Shown piece by piece: positions 33,601 through 45,057 of a DNA stretch of 64,000 nt (its first letter is position 1; every line of letters begins with the position of its first letter). The translations under genes were made by a program, and so were the position numbers. Location of the stretch: the NCBI GenBank assembly GCA_026413225.1, contig CM048554.1:11176001-11240000 (forward strand), in the 5' to 3' direction. Below the pieces are notes generated by a model, which was not told where the DNA came from, did not search any database, and was given only the letters and a program-made list of their open reading frames with translations. This DNA is from Otis tarda. Taxonomy: Eukaryota; Chordata; Aves; Otidiformes; Otididae.

Positions 33601-36600
33601 GAAAGTTTGGTTCGGGATCTGTAACTTGCAGTTTGAACTCTTTAGTAAAAATTTTACAGCAACATTTAAAGCTTCCTTTATGCAGGTGATACAGTCTTTA
33701 TACATCCTGGTTAAAGGCAGATGAACATGCTAGCTGTGAAGTACTCTGCTTTGAAAGCCCATTTTCTTTAACAATATGGCTAAAAATAAAATGCTAAAGC
33801 AGTTGCACTTTAGCCTGCATTTACTGTCATCTGTTCGTGAGATTCAGTGCCCATCACTGCCAATTCATTCTTCCTTTTCAACAGCCCATCTTTTCTTTTG
33901 CGCAATGGTTTTATTCTCTTGTATCTCTACACCTTGCTGGCTTTCTCTTAAAACGTCTATAGCTCCCTGCCCCTTTCTTTATGTCCTTTTATAATCTTGT
34001 TCTCCCCCTCTGAGCATCGCTGTAAAGATCTTTTGGCATGAAATTTCAACCGGACATGAATCTGCCGGGAGGAAGAGCAGAGCGATCTAGAGAGTCGCCC
34101 TTCCTCTGCCCTTCCTGCCCCGCTGCAGCAACGCTGCTCCGTATGGTGAACGGTCGCTGCTGCACGACGTTAGGTTACCTGCAGATTTCGGCCACAGATT
34201 TGTATCTGACCTTGTCATTAATGGAAAATAAATGCATTGATTTTACACAATCATTTGGCATTAAGATAGGTTTAAACTTGCTTTATGGACTTTATCATGT
34301 TATTTTCCTTATGAGATGTGCCCCTCCTTTGGGGCTGTGTTCTTCCCACTAGTATTCGGGGCTGATTTGCCAGTAAGCTTTACTTTCTTGCAGTGTTACG
34401 TGTTTTGCAATTTAATATCTGTGACTAATCAAATGTTGTAGATTAGCCTGAGTATTTGATCTTGACTTTTATGCTTGAACTTGTTTACAGAGTGGATATT
34501 TTCACATGTGTTTCTTGTCAGTGTTTAAGACACTGGTAATCCATGTAATAGCACCTTTATTGGAGTTTTGTGGGATTTTAAGCATGTTTTATGAGCAAAG
34601 AGTATTTTCTGGCCTAATTTAACATGAAATCTGGTATTCCATTGCAGAATTCTTCCTATGAAGACCTGAGGAAATTGCATCAGGATTATAGATTAGAGGG
34701 TTTTTTTCCCCAAAACATTGTGTATCTCATCTCTTTCCTTTTTTAAAACATCTACCCAACAGACAGGTCATAAGACTTGTTTAATAGTATGCAGTAGGTA
34801 AATAGTACTATACAGCAAATACTAAAAGCCGCAGTATAAATTAAGAAATTAGGATCATTTCTTTCAAATTTAAGGGCAAAGAGCAGCTTCTCATTCCATA
34901 TAATTTTTCTGAAGTCTGAAATCACCAGGGATATGTATCTTCATGTAAAACAAACGTCTTTAAAGAAAGGGTAAGCATTAGTAATAGACTTTTGATAAAT
35001 TGAAAATCTAATACTTACTTGTTCTAACTATATTTTGATTGTCACTTTAAACTCTCACCAGTGAGATAAATACTTTCTGATGAAAGGACTCAGTAGATGA
35101 CCTGATTCTTTGCCAGTGCAAGAACTTACCTGATCCTGAAAAAATAAGATCTGTCAGCTCACAGTTTACCTTAGATGTATCACATCTGCTGTCTGCTAAC
35201 AGCTGGGTCCAGAGCGTGGTAATTCAGGGAAAATAAGAATAAGTCAGGTAGTAATTCTGATAATTCAGGTGTAGAAAGAATTCATAATGAATGTAGACAA
35301 TTGCCATGTGCTATATGTAGGAGGTAGAATGCTACCAGGATTTTGAAGGTCTGGAGCTTGGAATTTCATCAACTTTTTGTTTCTATGAATATGAAGATTT
35401 AATTTTTTTTAATGTTTGGGGAAGGAGTGAAGTAGGTCTCAAAGTAAACTTTTGGGAGATCAAAATTGTTTCTAACTTGTTAATTATGTATATTCTAGAC
35501 GAATTTAGATTGACATTTGTATCAACTGTGCTGTAAACAAATGGTAAGCTGAATTCACACATGTTGACAAATACTAAAATTTAACATGCTTTCACAGTGT
35601 AGTAAAAAATCTTGGGATTTAGCTTCTGTAAACCCCGTTACCTTACTAGGATTGCATACTGAATGCTGCTGAGGATCTGTTGGTGTTTTGCACGTTTTTG
35701 TACGCAGGGGTCTCTTGGTTTCCCGAGGCTGCAGTTATCTCCAGCAATAGCTTTCACTGCTGAGGAAAGGTCGGATTAAGAAACGTCACGAGTAAACTCA
35801 TGCTATAGGGAGGAAGGATTATGGCTGTGCTTGCTTTGCCTCCGTGTGACTCCAGGTCAGGCTGCTTCAGAGCTATCGCTGAAAATAACTTCTGATAATG
35901 GACTTGCAGTCCTTTTTATGTAAGATCTATTCTCAAAAGACAGACCGCCTTTTGCAGGATATCGGTATGGACAAAGCAATGCTTAGGGAGATGAAAAGCA
36001 GTTCTAGGTACCCGAACCAAAATAAGGGCAGCCTTGCCTGCGAAGGGGAAGGATAAACAACCACCAAACCCTTTTTCCTTTGGAGCCTTAATCCATTTTA
36101 ATCCTTGTAGTTATTAACATTATCAAAAATATTGTTCTGGTGAAAAATGGGAAAGTGTGGGCATTTAGAAGCCAAATCGATCAACTTAAATGCAACGGCC
36201 TTAGTACTTTGATGTGATTAAAAATATAAAACCTGGTAAGTAGAAGTTAGTGGAAAAAAATCACCTTTGTGGTCAAGCTGAATGTAATCACTTGAGCTTT
36301 TGTTCACCTTGGAAATTTATGAGCTGGAGGGAACAGTTACATAAGGCAGTACAGTGCAAAAGCAAATAAAAACCAGAGAGGGCAATGGGTCACTTGACAC
36401 AGAGAAAACTGGAACACAGTTGACTGACTTAACTCAGTTATTTCTTTAATCCTCTGCATGGCACTCTCTGTAGTCTTTTGCTTCAAAAGTTCAATTTTTG
36501 TCACCTTCTCCTGAAAGCAGAGTGAAATTTGGGGAACAAGAATAGAATTTTGTTGTATGTGACTGTTGGGATTTTTAAGTATAATATGTTACAGAGGTAA

Positions 36601-38717
36601 GAGCGTTAAATTGAGATACTAGTGAAATAACTGTCTGACTTGAGTTGTCCCTTTTCCACTATATATATTTGACTATATTTTGATGATCACCTTGTCTGTT
36701 CATCCTATACGAAGCAAGGATATTCTACAATTAGTGGTACTAACAGTCTCCATCCTTGTTTATTTGTGCCGTGTGTATGCACATACCAGTGCACATGTAT
36801 ACGCACGCACGCACATATCCCTTGTCAACTGTTTTTGCTCTGGAACTGGATTTGCTGAAGTAGTTAAATAGAATCATTTCAGTGAGACATATTTTTGATT
36901 GTAGCCGAGCTCAGGTTATTATGGGGAGAATTCTGGGTTAATTGAAGGTCAGCTGTATGAAGATACATGTTGTCATAACAATGCATGTTTGCTGTCTTTC
37001 ATCTGCCTAAATTTAGATTCAGTCCTGGACCCTTGGGATTTTTTTATCTTCTCACAAAATATATTGAGGTCTTGGACATTATGACAGAGAACTTGCCATC
37101 CGTTATGTATTTCACGCGATCAACAAATGTTTTGCAATCTCTCATCAATCTAGCATTCTCGTGCAGCGATGAAATGTTGCGTGGTTTGGATGAAACACCC
37201 TCTAGAGCTGTCTCTTGTAGCCTTGGGGTGCGGACTACAATGAGGCTGGGACGGGGCAGCTGGGTTCAACAGATCCGTCTGTTGAAAATTGTCTCCAGCA
37301 AATGTGTTTCATCAATCAGTTACACTTTTTTTTCTGGAACTGGCACTACACATTTATGGGATAGTCAGAAGGACCTGTTCTTTCTTCTTATCATCTCTAT
37401 ATTATCCCTGTCTGCTCATGGCTTTTCTGGAAGTCCTCACCCTGGTTTTCTACCAGCTCCCTTGCCCCCAAAAGCGGTTGGTACTCCTTTGGCACCATAC
37501 CCTGAGCTAACAGCCCTTGATCCTTGTCCTGGCTTCCCTACTGAAAGCATTTCTATAACTGCAACCTTTCCTTTGCTATTCCTGCAGCATTGGAGTAGGT
37601 TACCCTGAGAGTTTGCAGTGGTACACACTTTGAGATCTTCAGGACTCAAACTGGATAAAGTTGTTGTGGACAGACATACGATCAGGGTCTCCACCACAAC
37701 AGACCCAAGCATTTATCCCTCAGACGTTCAGGTGAAATGGCTAGTTTCATGCTCCTTGTTTGATCCAACCACTGTATGCATTTTAGTTCCTTCTCTATGC
37801 ACTGAACCACATGTGGAAAATTGAGCTAAGAGCCTGTTTCTGTCGCTTTTGTGCTTTGTGCTTTAGTTCAGTCTGAATGCCTGAACTTCTGGGTCAGGAA
37901 ATCGGGAGTTCGGTTTCAGGAGACTGAGTGAGCGGTCATTTTGGAACTGTGACACTGAATGTTGTGTTGAGGGACAGGGGCACAAAAAAACCTCATGGTG
38001 TTGAAAGAAGACACGTTGCAGAGGTTGGAAGCAAAGATGGCTGATGAGCTCCCAAACCTCTGCAGTTTTGGCTCTGTTCTCTAATAAAAAAAGTTCTTGT
38101 GTCACTAATGAGCTTCGAGGATGGTTGTGCTTCCTCATCACTTTGCATTAGCTGGCTAATTTGGAGACCCTAAATTGCATACCCCCCATCGCCAAGTGAA
38201 TTGCTTAGTTTGAGGCAGGTTGGCAGAGCAGTTTCAACACTGATGCTTGAACTACTGCTCTAGTGTGAATAACCACAGACGAGTCCACTGCCTGTGCAAT
38301 CCCCCACCACCGCGGACTTGGAGTTGTGCAGAGACTGACTGCAAATTCAAGCATTGCATTTGCACGAAATGCCACGTGCAGACTGGCACCATTTGGCTGC
38401 ATGGCCCTGCGCTTAAACAAGCCTAGTCAGAGCTTCTGCCTTCTTCAGGGCACTCGGCCTGGCCTGCGTCGCTGCCGGAGGGTTGAGGAGCAGCTCTGCA
38501 TTTCTCACGTCTACCAGCCAGCTAGAGATTCAACTTTGCTGCAACAAAACCAGGCTTTAATTGAGGCAAAACATAGTGTGAGGCTTGGAAAGGTGGAACT
38601 TTAAGGATAAAGATCTTTGGAGATTTGCAGAAGGTGAGATAAACCTGAAATGGAAAAAGCAGATTAAAATATGCTGCTGTTTCTCGTTGTACTTGGACCA
38701 AGCCTGGGGCAGGAGGT

Positions 38718-38728
38718 GGGGGGGGGGG
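38718..38728. repeat. G11 run in a G-rich patch
   Basis: Eleven consecutive G, preceded by GGGGCAGGAGGT. It could form a G-quadruplex, but this is only a composition-based remark. Confidence 0.8.
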
Positions 38729-41641
38729 CAGTGTGATCAATTCCTGGCTTATTAAAAAGCAACTTTGGTTCTATTGGCTGCCATGTTGCCAACTGTTGAG
38801 GACCGAGAGAGAGCATTTCCTGGTGTGTGGCCTTCTAAGGGTAAATACATAGGAGTTAGTGATTTCTGTTGACACTGCCCAGCTTTTCTAAAACCAGCAG
38901 CATGTAGTTTGAGTGTGAAAGTGAATGAGTTCTGTTTTGTAGAATAACTTATCTCAGGATAAATCATAGAATAAATATGTTTTATGAAATATATTTACCC
39001 CAGGAGGCCTTCAAAGAAGGGGAACGTGCTTGAAGGATAAAAAATTGTGATCTCCACTCGCTTCTTTTTGACAACTTATTTTGAATCTCAAAAAAACCCA
39101 TTTTTAAAAAGTGGAATTTCTTTGCTGGAGAGTCTGTATACAGCAAATCAAAACAACTGGCCTCTGTGTCTTAGCTCCACTGTTGCTGGCCATCTGCGTT
39201 CTTCAGAGGACTTGGATATTAACATTAGCAAGTAATTTGTTCTTAGAAAACTCAGGGGAAAAAAAGAGTTGTTATGAACAGTGCCCACTGCATTGGCTGA
39301 CAAAGCATCTTGTTTTTACAGGCCTAGCCTGGCCAAGTACATTTAAAATTGTTATTTTGCCAGTTGGCCAGCCTTCCCGCTCTTGACAGTGTGCCATGTT
39401 GCCACTGAAAAGTGCTTTGGAGATACTTCCAGGTTTGTCATGGTCTCTCTTGAGATCCCCAAATAGTAGTGTTCAGGGGTGTAAATAAGAATGGGTTATT
39501 TAATTTGTTTTAATTAGGAAGAGCTGCTGCAGGAGAAGGTATCAGAAGATATAAAATTGGAAAGCTGGCATGTAACTGGGGAGAAATGCTTGTAACTGAC
39601 ACCTTTCTTTGCTGCTTAATCCTTTGGATCCTCTTTATCCTGTCTTAGATATATATGTAAAAAAATTTAATTAAATATACTCTTATAAAACCTGGACTCC
39701 AGCTTTGGCTGTGCAAGAATTGATCCAACCCAAAAAAAACCAACACAATCCACAGTACCAAAGCAAAATCACTGCAACCTGTATGATTAAACTTGCCGTA
39801 TTTCTCTGCATCTATTAGTTTTTTGAGGGAAGAGTGAACCGGTGTCATTTCTTTTGAGCAGCTTTTATGTTATCTGCCAGCAGCTTTGTTTTTTCACCTT
39901 TCTTGACGAATTGAATTCCCACATGGCGAGCAGTTCTATTAATACATTAGGCAGCAGAAGGCATGGGCAGCAGGAGGATGTGATTCGTAGGCAGTTCCCA
40001 GTATAATCTTTTTATCGAGGAGATATTTCTCTTCTAATTTCTAGCAAGCTGTGGCTTTCCATTCTCCCAGTGCATCTACTCATATGTCTCATCCTAGTTA
40101 AAAATGAAAAAAAGATAAGCATCACTTTTTTCCCTTCCTTTTCTTCTTATCATTCCATTTACAAAATCCCTAACTGAGGGATTTAACTGGTAGCTGCAGG
40201 GCTTCGCTGTTGTACAAAACTGTCCTTGGCAGTCACTAACCGAGCGTTAATGCGAGGTATTATGAGCTCGCTGTGCAGAGATGTAGTTAATCAACACGTG
40301 AAATGCTTGGAATACTAGCGCTGCGTCCCAAAAAAAAAGAGCAAAGTCTCATTCCTGCTGCAGATGCTGCTGCTGTCAGTTTATACTACTAGCAGGGGTA
40401 CCTACGGACTTCTGGATGCCAGTAAAAAAAATTTTGGGAGATGTTCATGCCCCTTCCCATGGGGGTGAATTAAGACTGTAGGAAACAGGGCTCTTTTTGC
40501 AGATACCAACTTCCACGTTGTGGGTCAGGTTGTCAGCAGTCTGGTGGGAGCTTGCTCCAGAGAAGCTCAAATATTTCATCTGCATTTGCAGGTTCACTTA
40601 CCTCCACATTAAATGGATTTGTCTTACAGGTGCACCTTAGTACACTGGCCTTTGCTTTGTCTTGTTAAAAACACTGACCGAAAGGAAGGCAGTAAATAGA
40701 AATGCAATGGAAAATCACGTGTGGGTCTTAGATGGTAGTTTTGTGTTACAGGTCTTTTTCTTGCAGCGACATGGACTTAAAGAGTTCCTGACCCTTGCTA
40801 CTTGTTCTCATCGTTGCGCTACTGCAGTAGTTCAGCATTTACAGAGCTGAAATTCAAAATTGACTGAGTCCAATTTTTTTGTTGTTGTTCCTTCCCCACC
40901 CTTTTAATTTTTTCCCAAATTGTTTTTAGTCTGGACCAGTTTGTTGAAGGGAGAGAGTGAGGGCAAAATTGAGAAAAAAAAATTGAGAACTCTGCCATGC
41001 CATTAAAAAAATGCTCTTTTAAACATAGGTGTCCAAATCCTAGCTAACGGTCTCTTGAAAGTGAGAAGTAAAGCAGCTTTCCTTGAGCACTAAGGATAAC
41101 CTCTCCAAAGTGCCAGCATTTCTTCAGAGAATGGAGGAGGAATAGAAAATGAGACACACAGCTGGTAGATGAATTTGGTACGTAGACTGAATCTGGAGAA
41201 GTGTACAAAAGGTATCTAAAATGGTATCTGGAGCTGGGAACCTGCTAAGATTGCAAGAACAGAGGAATCTTAGTATTTTAGCAGCATTAGTAGTCTTTGT
41301 TTCTAGAAAATTTCTCAGCTATGCACATTCATTATGGTCATTAATGAGAAACGTGATTGAAATACTTGTCCTATTACTTGTCCAGTTATTTTCTCCAGTC
41401 TTAGGTGGGAAGTATGACAAGCTGAACCACAGATTTGGCTGAGTTGCCTGGAGTGATGCTAGAAGCTTGGGAAGAGCAAGAAGTAGAGCTGAACAGCAAG
41501 CGAGCCCTGACTCAGTCGCAACTTTAACAAATCAACTGGTTTATTGGTTTTTGGGGTTTATTTTCATTCAATGGTTACAAGATTGCAGTTAATAATTTCA
41601 TAATCAAAATAGCTTTCCCTGTTTCCTTGTGTGCCTCTTCC

Positions 41642-41657
41642 TTTTTTTTTTTTTTTT
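41642..41657. repeat. T16 tract
   Basis: A homopolymer run in COMMD1 intron 2, about 150 nt before the first copy of the duplicated segment. Confidence 0.9.
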
Positions 41658-41803
41658 CTTTTTGCTTGTTTTGAAAGTACTTGCTGAGGCAATGTGTTGA
41701 AGCGTAAGTTTCCCTGCTTTTCTCTAAAAGGAGATGGTTGGGAGGAGATCATCGACAGTGCTTTTGGTTAAGACATCATTGTCCTATATACTGCTTTAAA
41801 AGT

Positions 41804-41922
41804 TGAGGAAATGACTACTTTGAACATAATTGCAAGAGCAAGTCCTCTTCTTTTAGGAAGAGATTCTCATTTTAGCTTATAAAAGATACAAAACAACCCT
41901 TTGATTAAGGAACCTCTCTAAG
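41804..41922 (+). repeat. 118-bp direct repeat, copy 1
   Basis: The copy begins TGAGGAAATGACTACTTTGA and ends near AAGGAACCTCTCTAAG. It matches the segment at 43338-43455 with about 8-9 mismatches by hand alignment (about 93% identity). The family is unknown to me. Confidence 0.9.
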
Positions 41923-43337
41923 CTATAATTTTGTATAGACCTTGACACAAGGTTGTTTTAGTTTTTTTCCTGTCCTGCTTTCAAGTTGTCAGTTGCAAAA
42001 CTCCACAAACATAATCAGACATGCAAATCTTTGATATATTTTTAGTTCAACTCACTGATGTATATTCATTAATATGTTAATAAGACAAGGAAAGCATAAT
42101 TTAAATTGCATCTGCTTAATTTGGCTAATAAATGCTTGAAATATAGTCCCACGTTTAAAAGTAACCATATAAATGATGCCACTTTTTCAGTTGGTTTTGT
42201 TTTTTTTTTTCCCTCTTAAGTCACAAGGAGGCTATAAAACTTCTTGTTTTAAGGACAAAAGTAAGTTTCTAGTGCTTTTTACCCTGTACCCTGCACAACC
42301 AAAGGACCTCTGTGCTGAATTTTAGTTGTCACATACCTAAAGATTTAATTGTCGTAAATTGCACCAGTTGAGTGACGATTATAGCATTATAATTTGAGTT
42401 CCCAAACTGTATTAGGTGGCGTTAGATAGCCAGATACAAGATGGAAGAACAAAGTTTCCTTGTGTTCAAGTATGGCTAAGCTCCACCAATGCAAATCAGG
42501 GACATGCTCGCCCTATGTTGGGTTTGCAGGGGCCTAACCAAATGTACTTGCAAATTACCACTGGAATTAGAATAAATTTTCTGACAACTTCTGAACCTTG
42601 ACTGAACATGCTGGACTGCTATAATATCTATTTCTTTAAACTTCTGAAGGGATATTTGAATGCTTACAGGCAATAAACTCTCAAGTCATTTGATTCCATT
42701 TCTGTTGAATTGCTCTTGAAAGTGGAGCTGTATTTTAAGAACTATATAAAAAAAATTCCTTCCATTTAACCTGTAAATATGCCACAGGACTTGAGAAAAT
42801 TAGTTTGATAATAGCTTTTTAAAAAAAAAAAAGTCTTCAGCCTGGAAGGCAGCATCTTGAAAGAACTCAACGTTGAGGAGAGTCTTTAACGTATCCAGTT
42901 ACACTGGCCTGACTTACTTGGTCTGAAGTAATGAGGCATGACAGATCATGAGTGCAGTGAATCACGTTCAGAACCAATAACCCCTTTCAGAAAATTACAT
43001 TTCTGCTCTAAGCAGTCATTTTGAGTTATCTGCAGTTAATTTTAAACTGCCTGCTTTTATGGAAATGGCAGGCTTGCGTTTCTCGGTAAATGTCACCATG
43101 ATGCTCGGAGATGGCTATGAAGTGCGACTGTCTGAGAAAAGGCTCGAGTCTGATCAAACTTAATTAGACTGGAACCCCTTCTTACTTACAAATATCTTGA
43201 TTATACAATGAGAGCGAATACGACACTTGACAGAATTGGCTTTTGTGGTACCTACCACTGTGAGGATGTGAAAAGAGCTGTTGATTCACATGCTGTCTTT
43301 TGCTGAAGGTGGAGGCATCTTTTGTTTCTCCTCTTAC

Positions 43338-43455
43338 TGAGGAAATGACTACTTTGAACATAACTCAAAGAGCAAGTCCTCTTCATTTAGAAAGAGATCC
43401 TCATTTTAGCTTATAAAAGATACAAACCAACCCTTTGATTAAGGAACCTCTCTAG
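43338..43455 (+). repeat. 118-bp direct repeat, copy 2
   Basis: Second copy of the 41804-41922 segment, in the same orientation and 1.53 kb downstream. Both boundaries are abrupt, and no poly(A) tail, terminal inverted repeat or clear target duplication is seen. Confidence 0.9.
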
Positions 43456-44467
43456 GTTCCTATTCACTAAAAGGAAAAAGATACTGATTGAATCCGGTTG
43501 ACCTCTGTGCGTAGTAAAAGGTTCTTTGTTTCATTGCTATTGCTGTCCTGTGGTGTTTAGGTCACCACCACTGGAGTTTGAGCAATGAGCCATGTCTGTG
43601 TCCAGCCGGTCACCGGAGAGCATGTGGAGAAACCCAGGACTGTTTGACCAGGAGCGGTGAATCTGGTTTAGTTCAGGTGTCTGCATTGTACCATGCCCTC
43701 AAAGTATCTGTTTCCATGGACTCCTGAAGGAAAGGAAACATTACTAGCTCAGCTCTAGGGGCCTGAAATTTGGTGAGATGGATCCCACTCTTTGTCTGAA
43801 CCACATAGTGGTTAATCATGGCTTAACAACGACTCTTCTCGGATGCACAGTATGGATGAAACCTTGTTGCTTAGTTCACCTCAGACCAGATAAGGTAAAC
43901 TGTCTCAACCTTCGTTTTTTTAGGAAGCAGAAACAGAAGAGAAAGGCAGCTTCTCCATTTGTGCTGGGGAAAGAGTAGTCCAGTGACTGTTATTAAACTG
44001 TCAGCTGGAGAAGTGCAGGCTGCTGGGTGACAGAGACCTGCGTTTGCATTAAATGGAAGCGCTCAGGGTAAAATTAATCCAAGATATAAATGAAAGGATA
44101 AAGAAACCCTCTTTAAGTGTGTGGGGTTTTTTTTGAAGTCATATTAAAAAAACATTAAGTTTGCAGAGCAGAATTACTTACAGATTTAAACGTGCCAAAC
44201 GCTATATGTGACAGTTAACAGCACTGATAAGTGGTGATCCAAGAACAGTGACATATCATCGTGGTCTGGATGTGATGTGTGGCTGAGCCACTTTGGGTCA
44301 TAATGCTTTCCTCTGCAACACACTGGGTTAAGCTTAGTGGATTCTAAGGCAGAATAAACAGAAGAAAGACAATACTCCCAGCTGAGAGCAGGGATTTGAA
44401 ACAAGATGGCAAATGGATCAGTTTCAAGGACCCGAAGCTTCTCTCTCAGGGTGGAGAGACGGAAGGG

Positions 44468-44489
44468 AAAAAAAAAAAAAAAAAAAAAA
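44468..44489. repeat. A22 tract
   Basis: Twenty-two consecutive A, followed by GAGAGAGG, about 36 nt before a CR1 3' end. Confidence 0.95.
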
Positions 44490-44525
44490 GAGAGAGGCTT
44501 GTTTTTCCAGATGTAGAACTTGGAG

Positions 44526-45057
44526 ATCATAGAATCATAGAATGGTTAGGGTTGGAAGGGACCTTCAAAGGTCATCTAGTCCAACCCCCCTGCAAGGAGC
44601 AGGGACATCCCCAACTAGATCAGGTTGCTCAGAGCCTCATCCAACCTGGCCTTGAACGTTTCCAGAGATGGGGCTTCCACCACCTCTCTGGGCAACCTGT
44701 TCCAGTGTTCTACAACCCTCATTGTAGAAAATTTTTTCCTAATATCTAATTTAAATCTACCTCCTTCTAATTTAAACCCATTACCCCTTGTCCTATCGCA
44801 ACAGGCCCTACTGAACAGCCTCTCCCCATCTTTCTTGTAGGCCCCCTTTAGGTACTGGAAGACCGCTATCAAGTCTCCCCGGAGCCTCCTCTTCTCCAGG
44901 CTGAACAGCCCCGACTCTCTCAGCCTGTCCTCATAAGAAAGGTGCTCCAGCCCTTTTATCATCTTTGTGGCCTCCTCTGGACCTCCAACTGGTCCATGTC
45001 CTTCTTGTGTTGGGGGCTCCAGAACTGGACACAGTACTCCTGGTGGAATCTCACCAG
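44526..45057 (-). mobile_element. CR1 LINE 3' fragment (longest in the window)
   Basis: The + strand starts with two units of ATCATAGA and carries about 530 bp of reverse-complement CR1. The minus strand reads a remnant of the reverse-transcriptase frame's C-terminal end ([40 protein letters not shown]), truncated at the 5' end and inactive. It diverges from the CR1 pattern after about tcaccaggga. Confidence 0.95.

Larger units (their letters stand above)
30645..44525 (+). other. COMMD1 intron 2, first portion
   Basis: This long intron is mostly AT-rich. It holds two copies of a 118-bp segment (41804 and 43338), a CpG-richer patch at about 38270-38480, and simple repeats. An open frame of 207 codons at 36985-37608 has no recognisable similarity and no splice context. 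The COMMD1 terminal exon was not found. Confidence 0.65.

Noticed and set aside
36985-37608. 207-codon open frame in COMMD1 intron 2
   Set aside because: No family similarity, no splice or promoter context, and an irregular composition. It is within chance for 64 kb in six frames.
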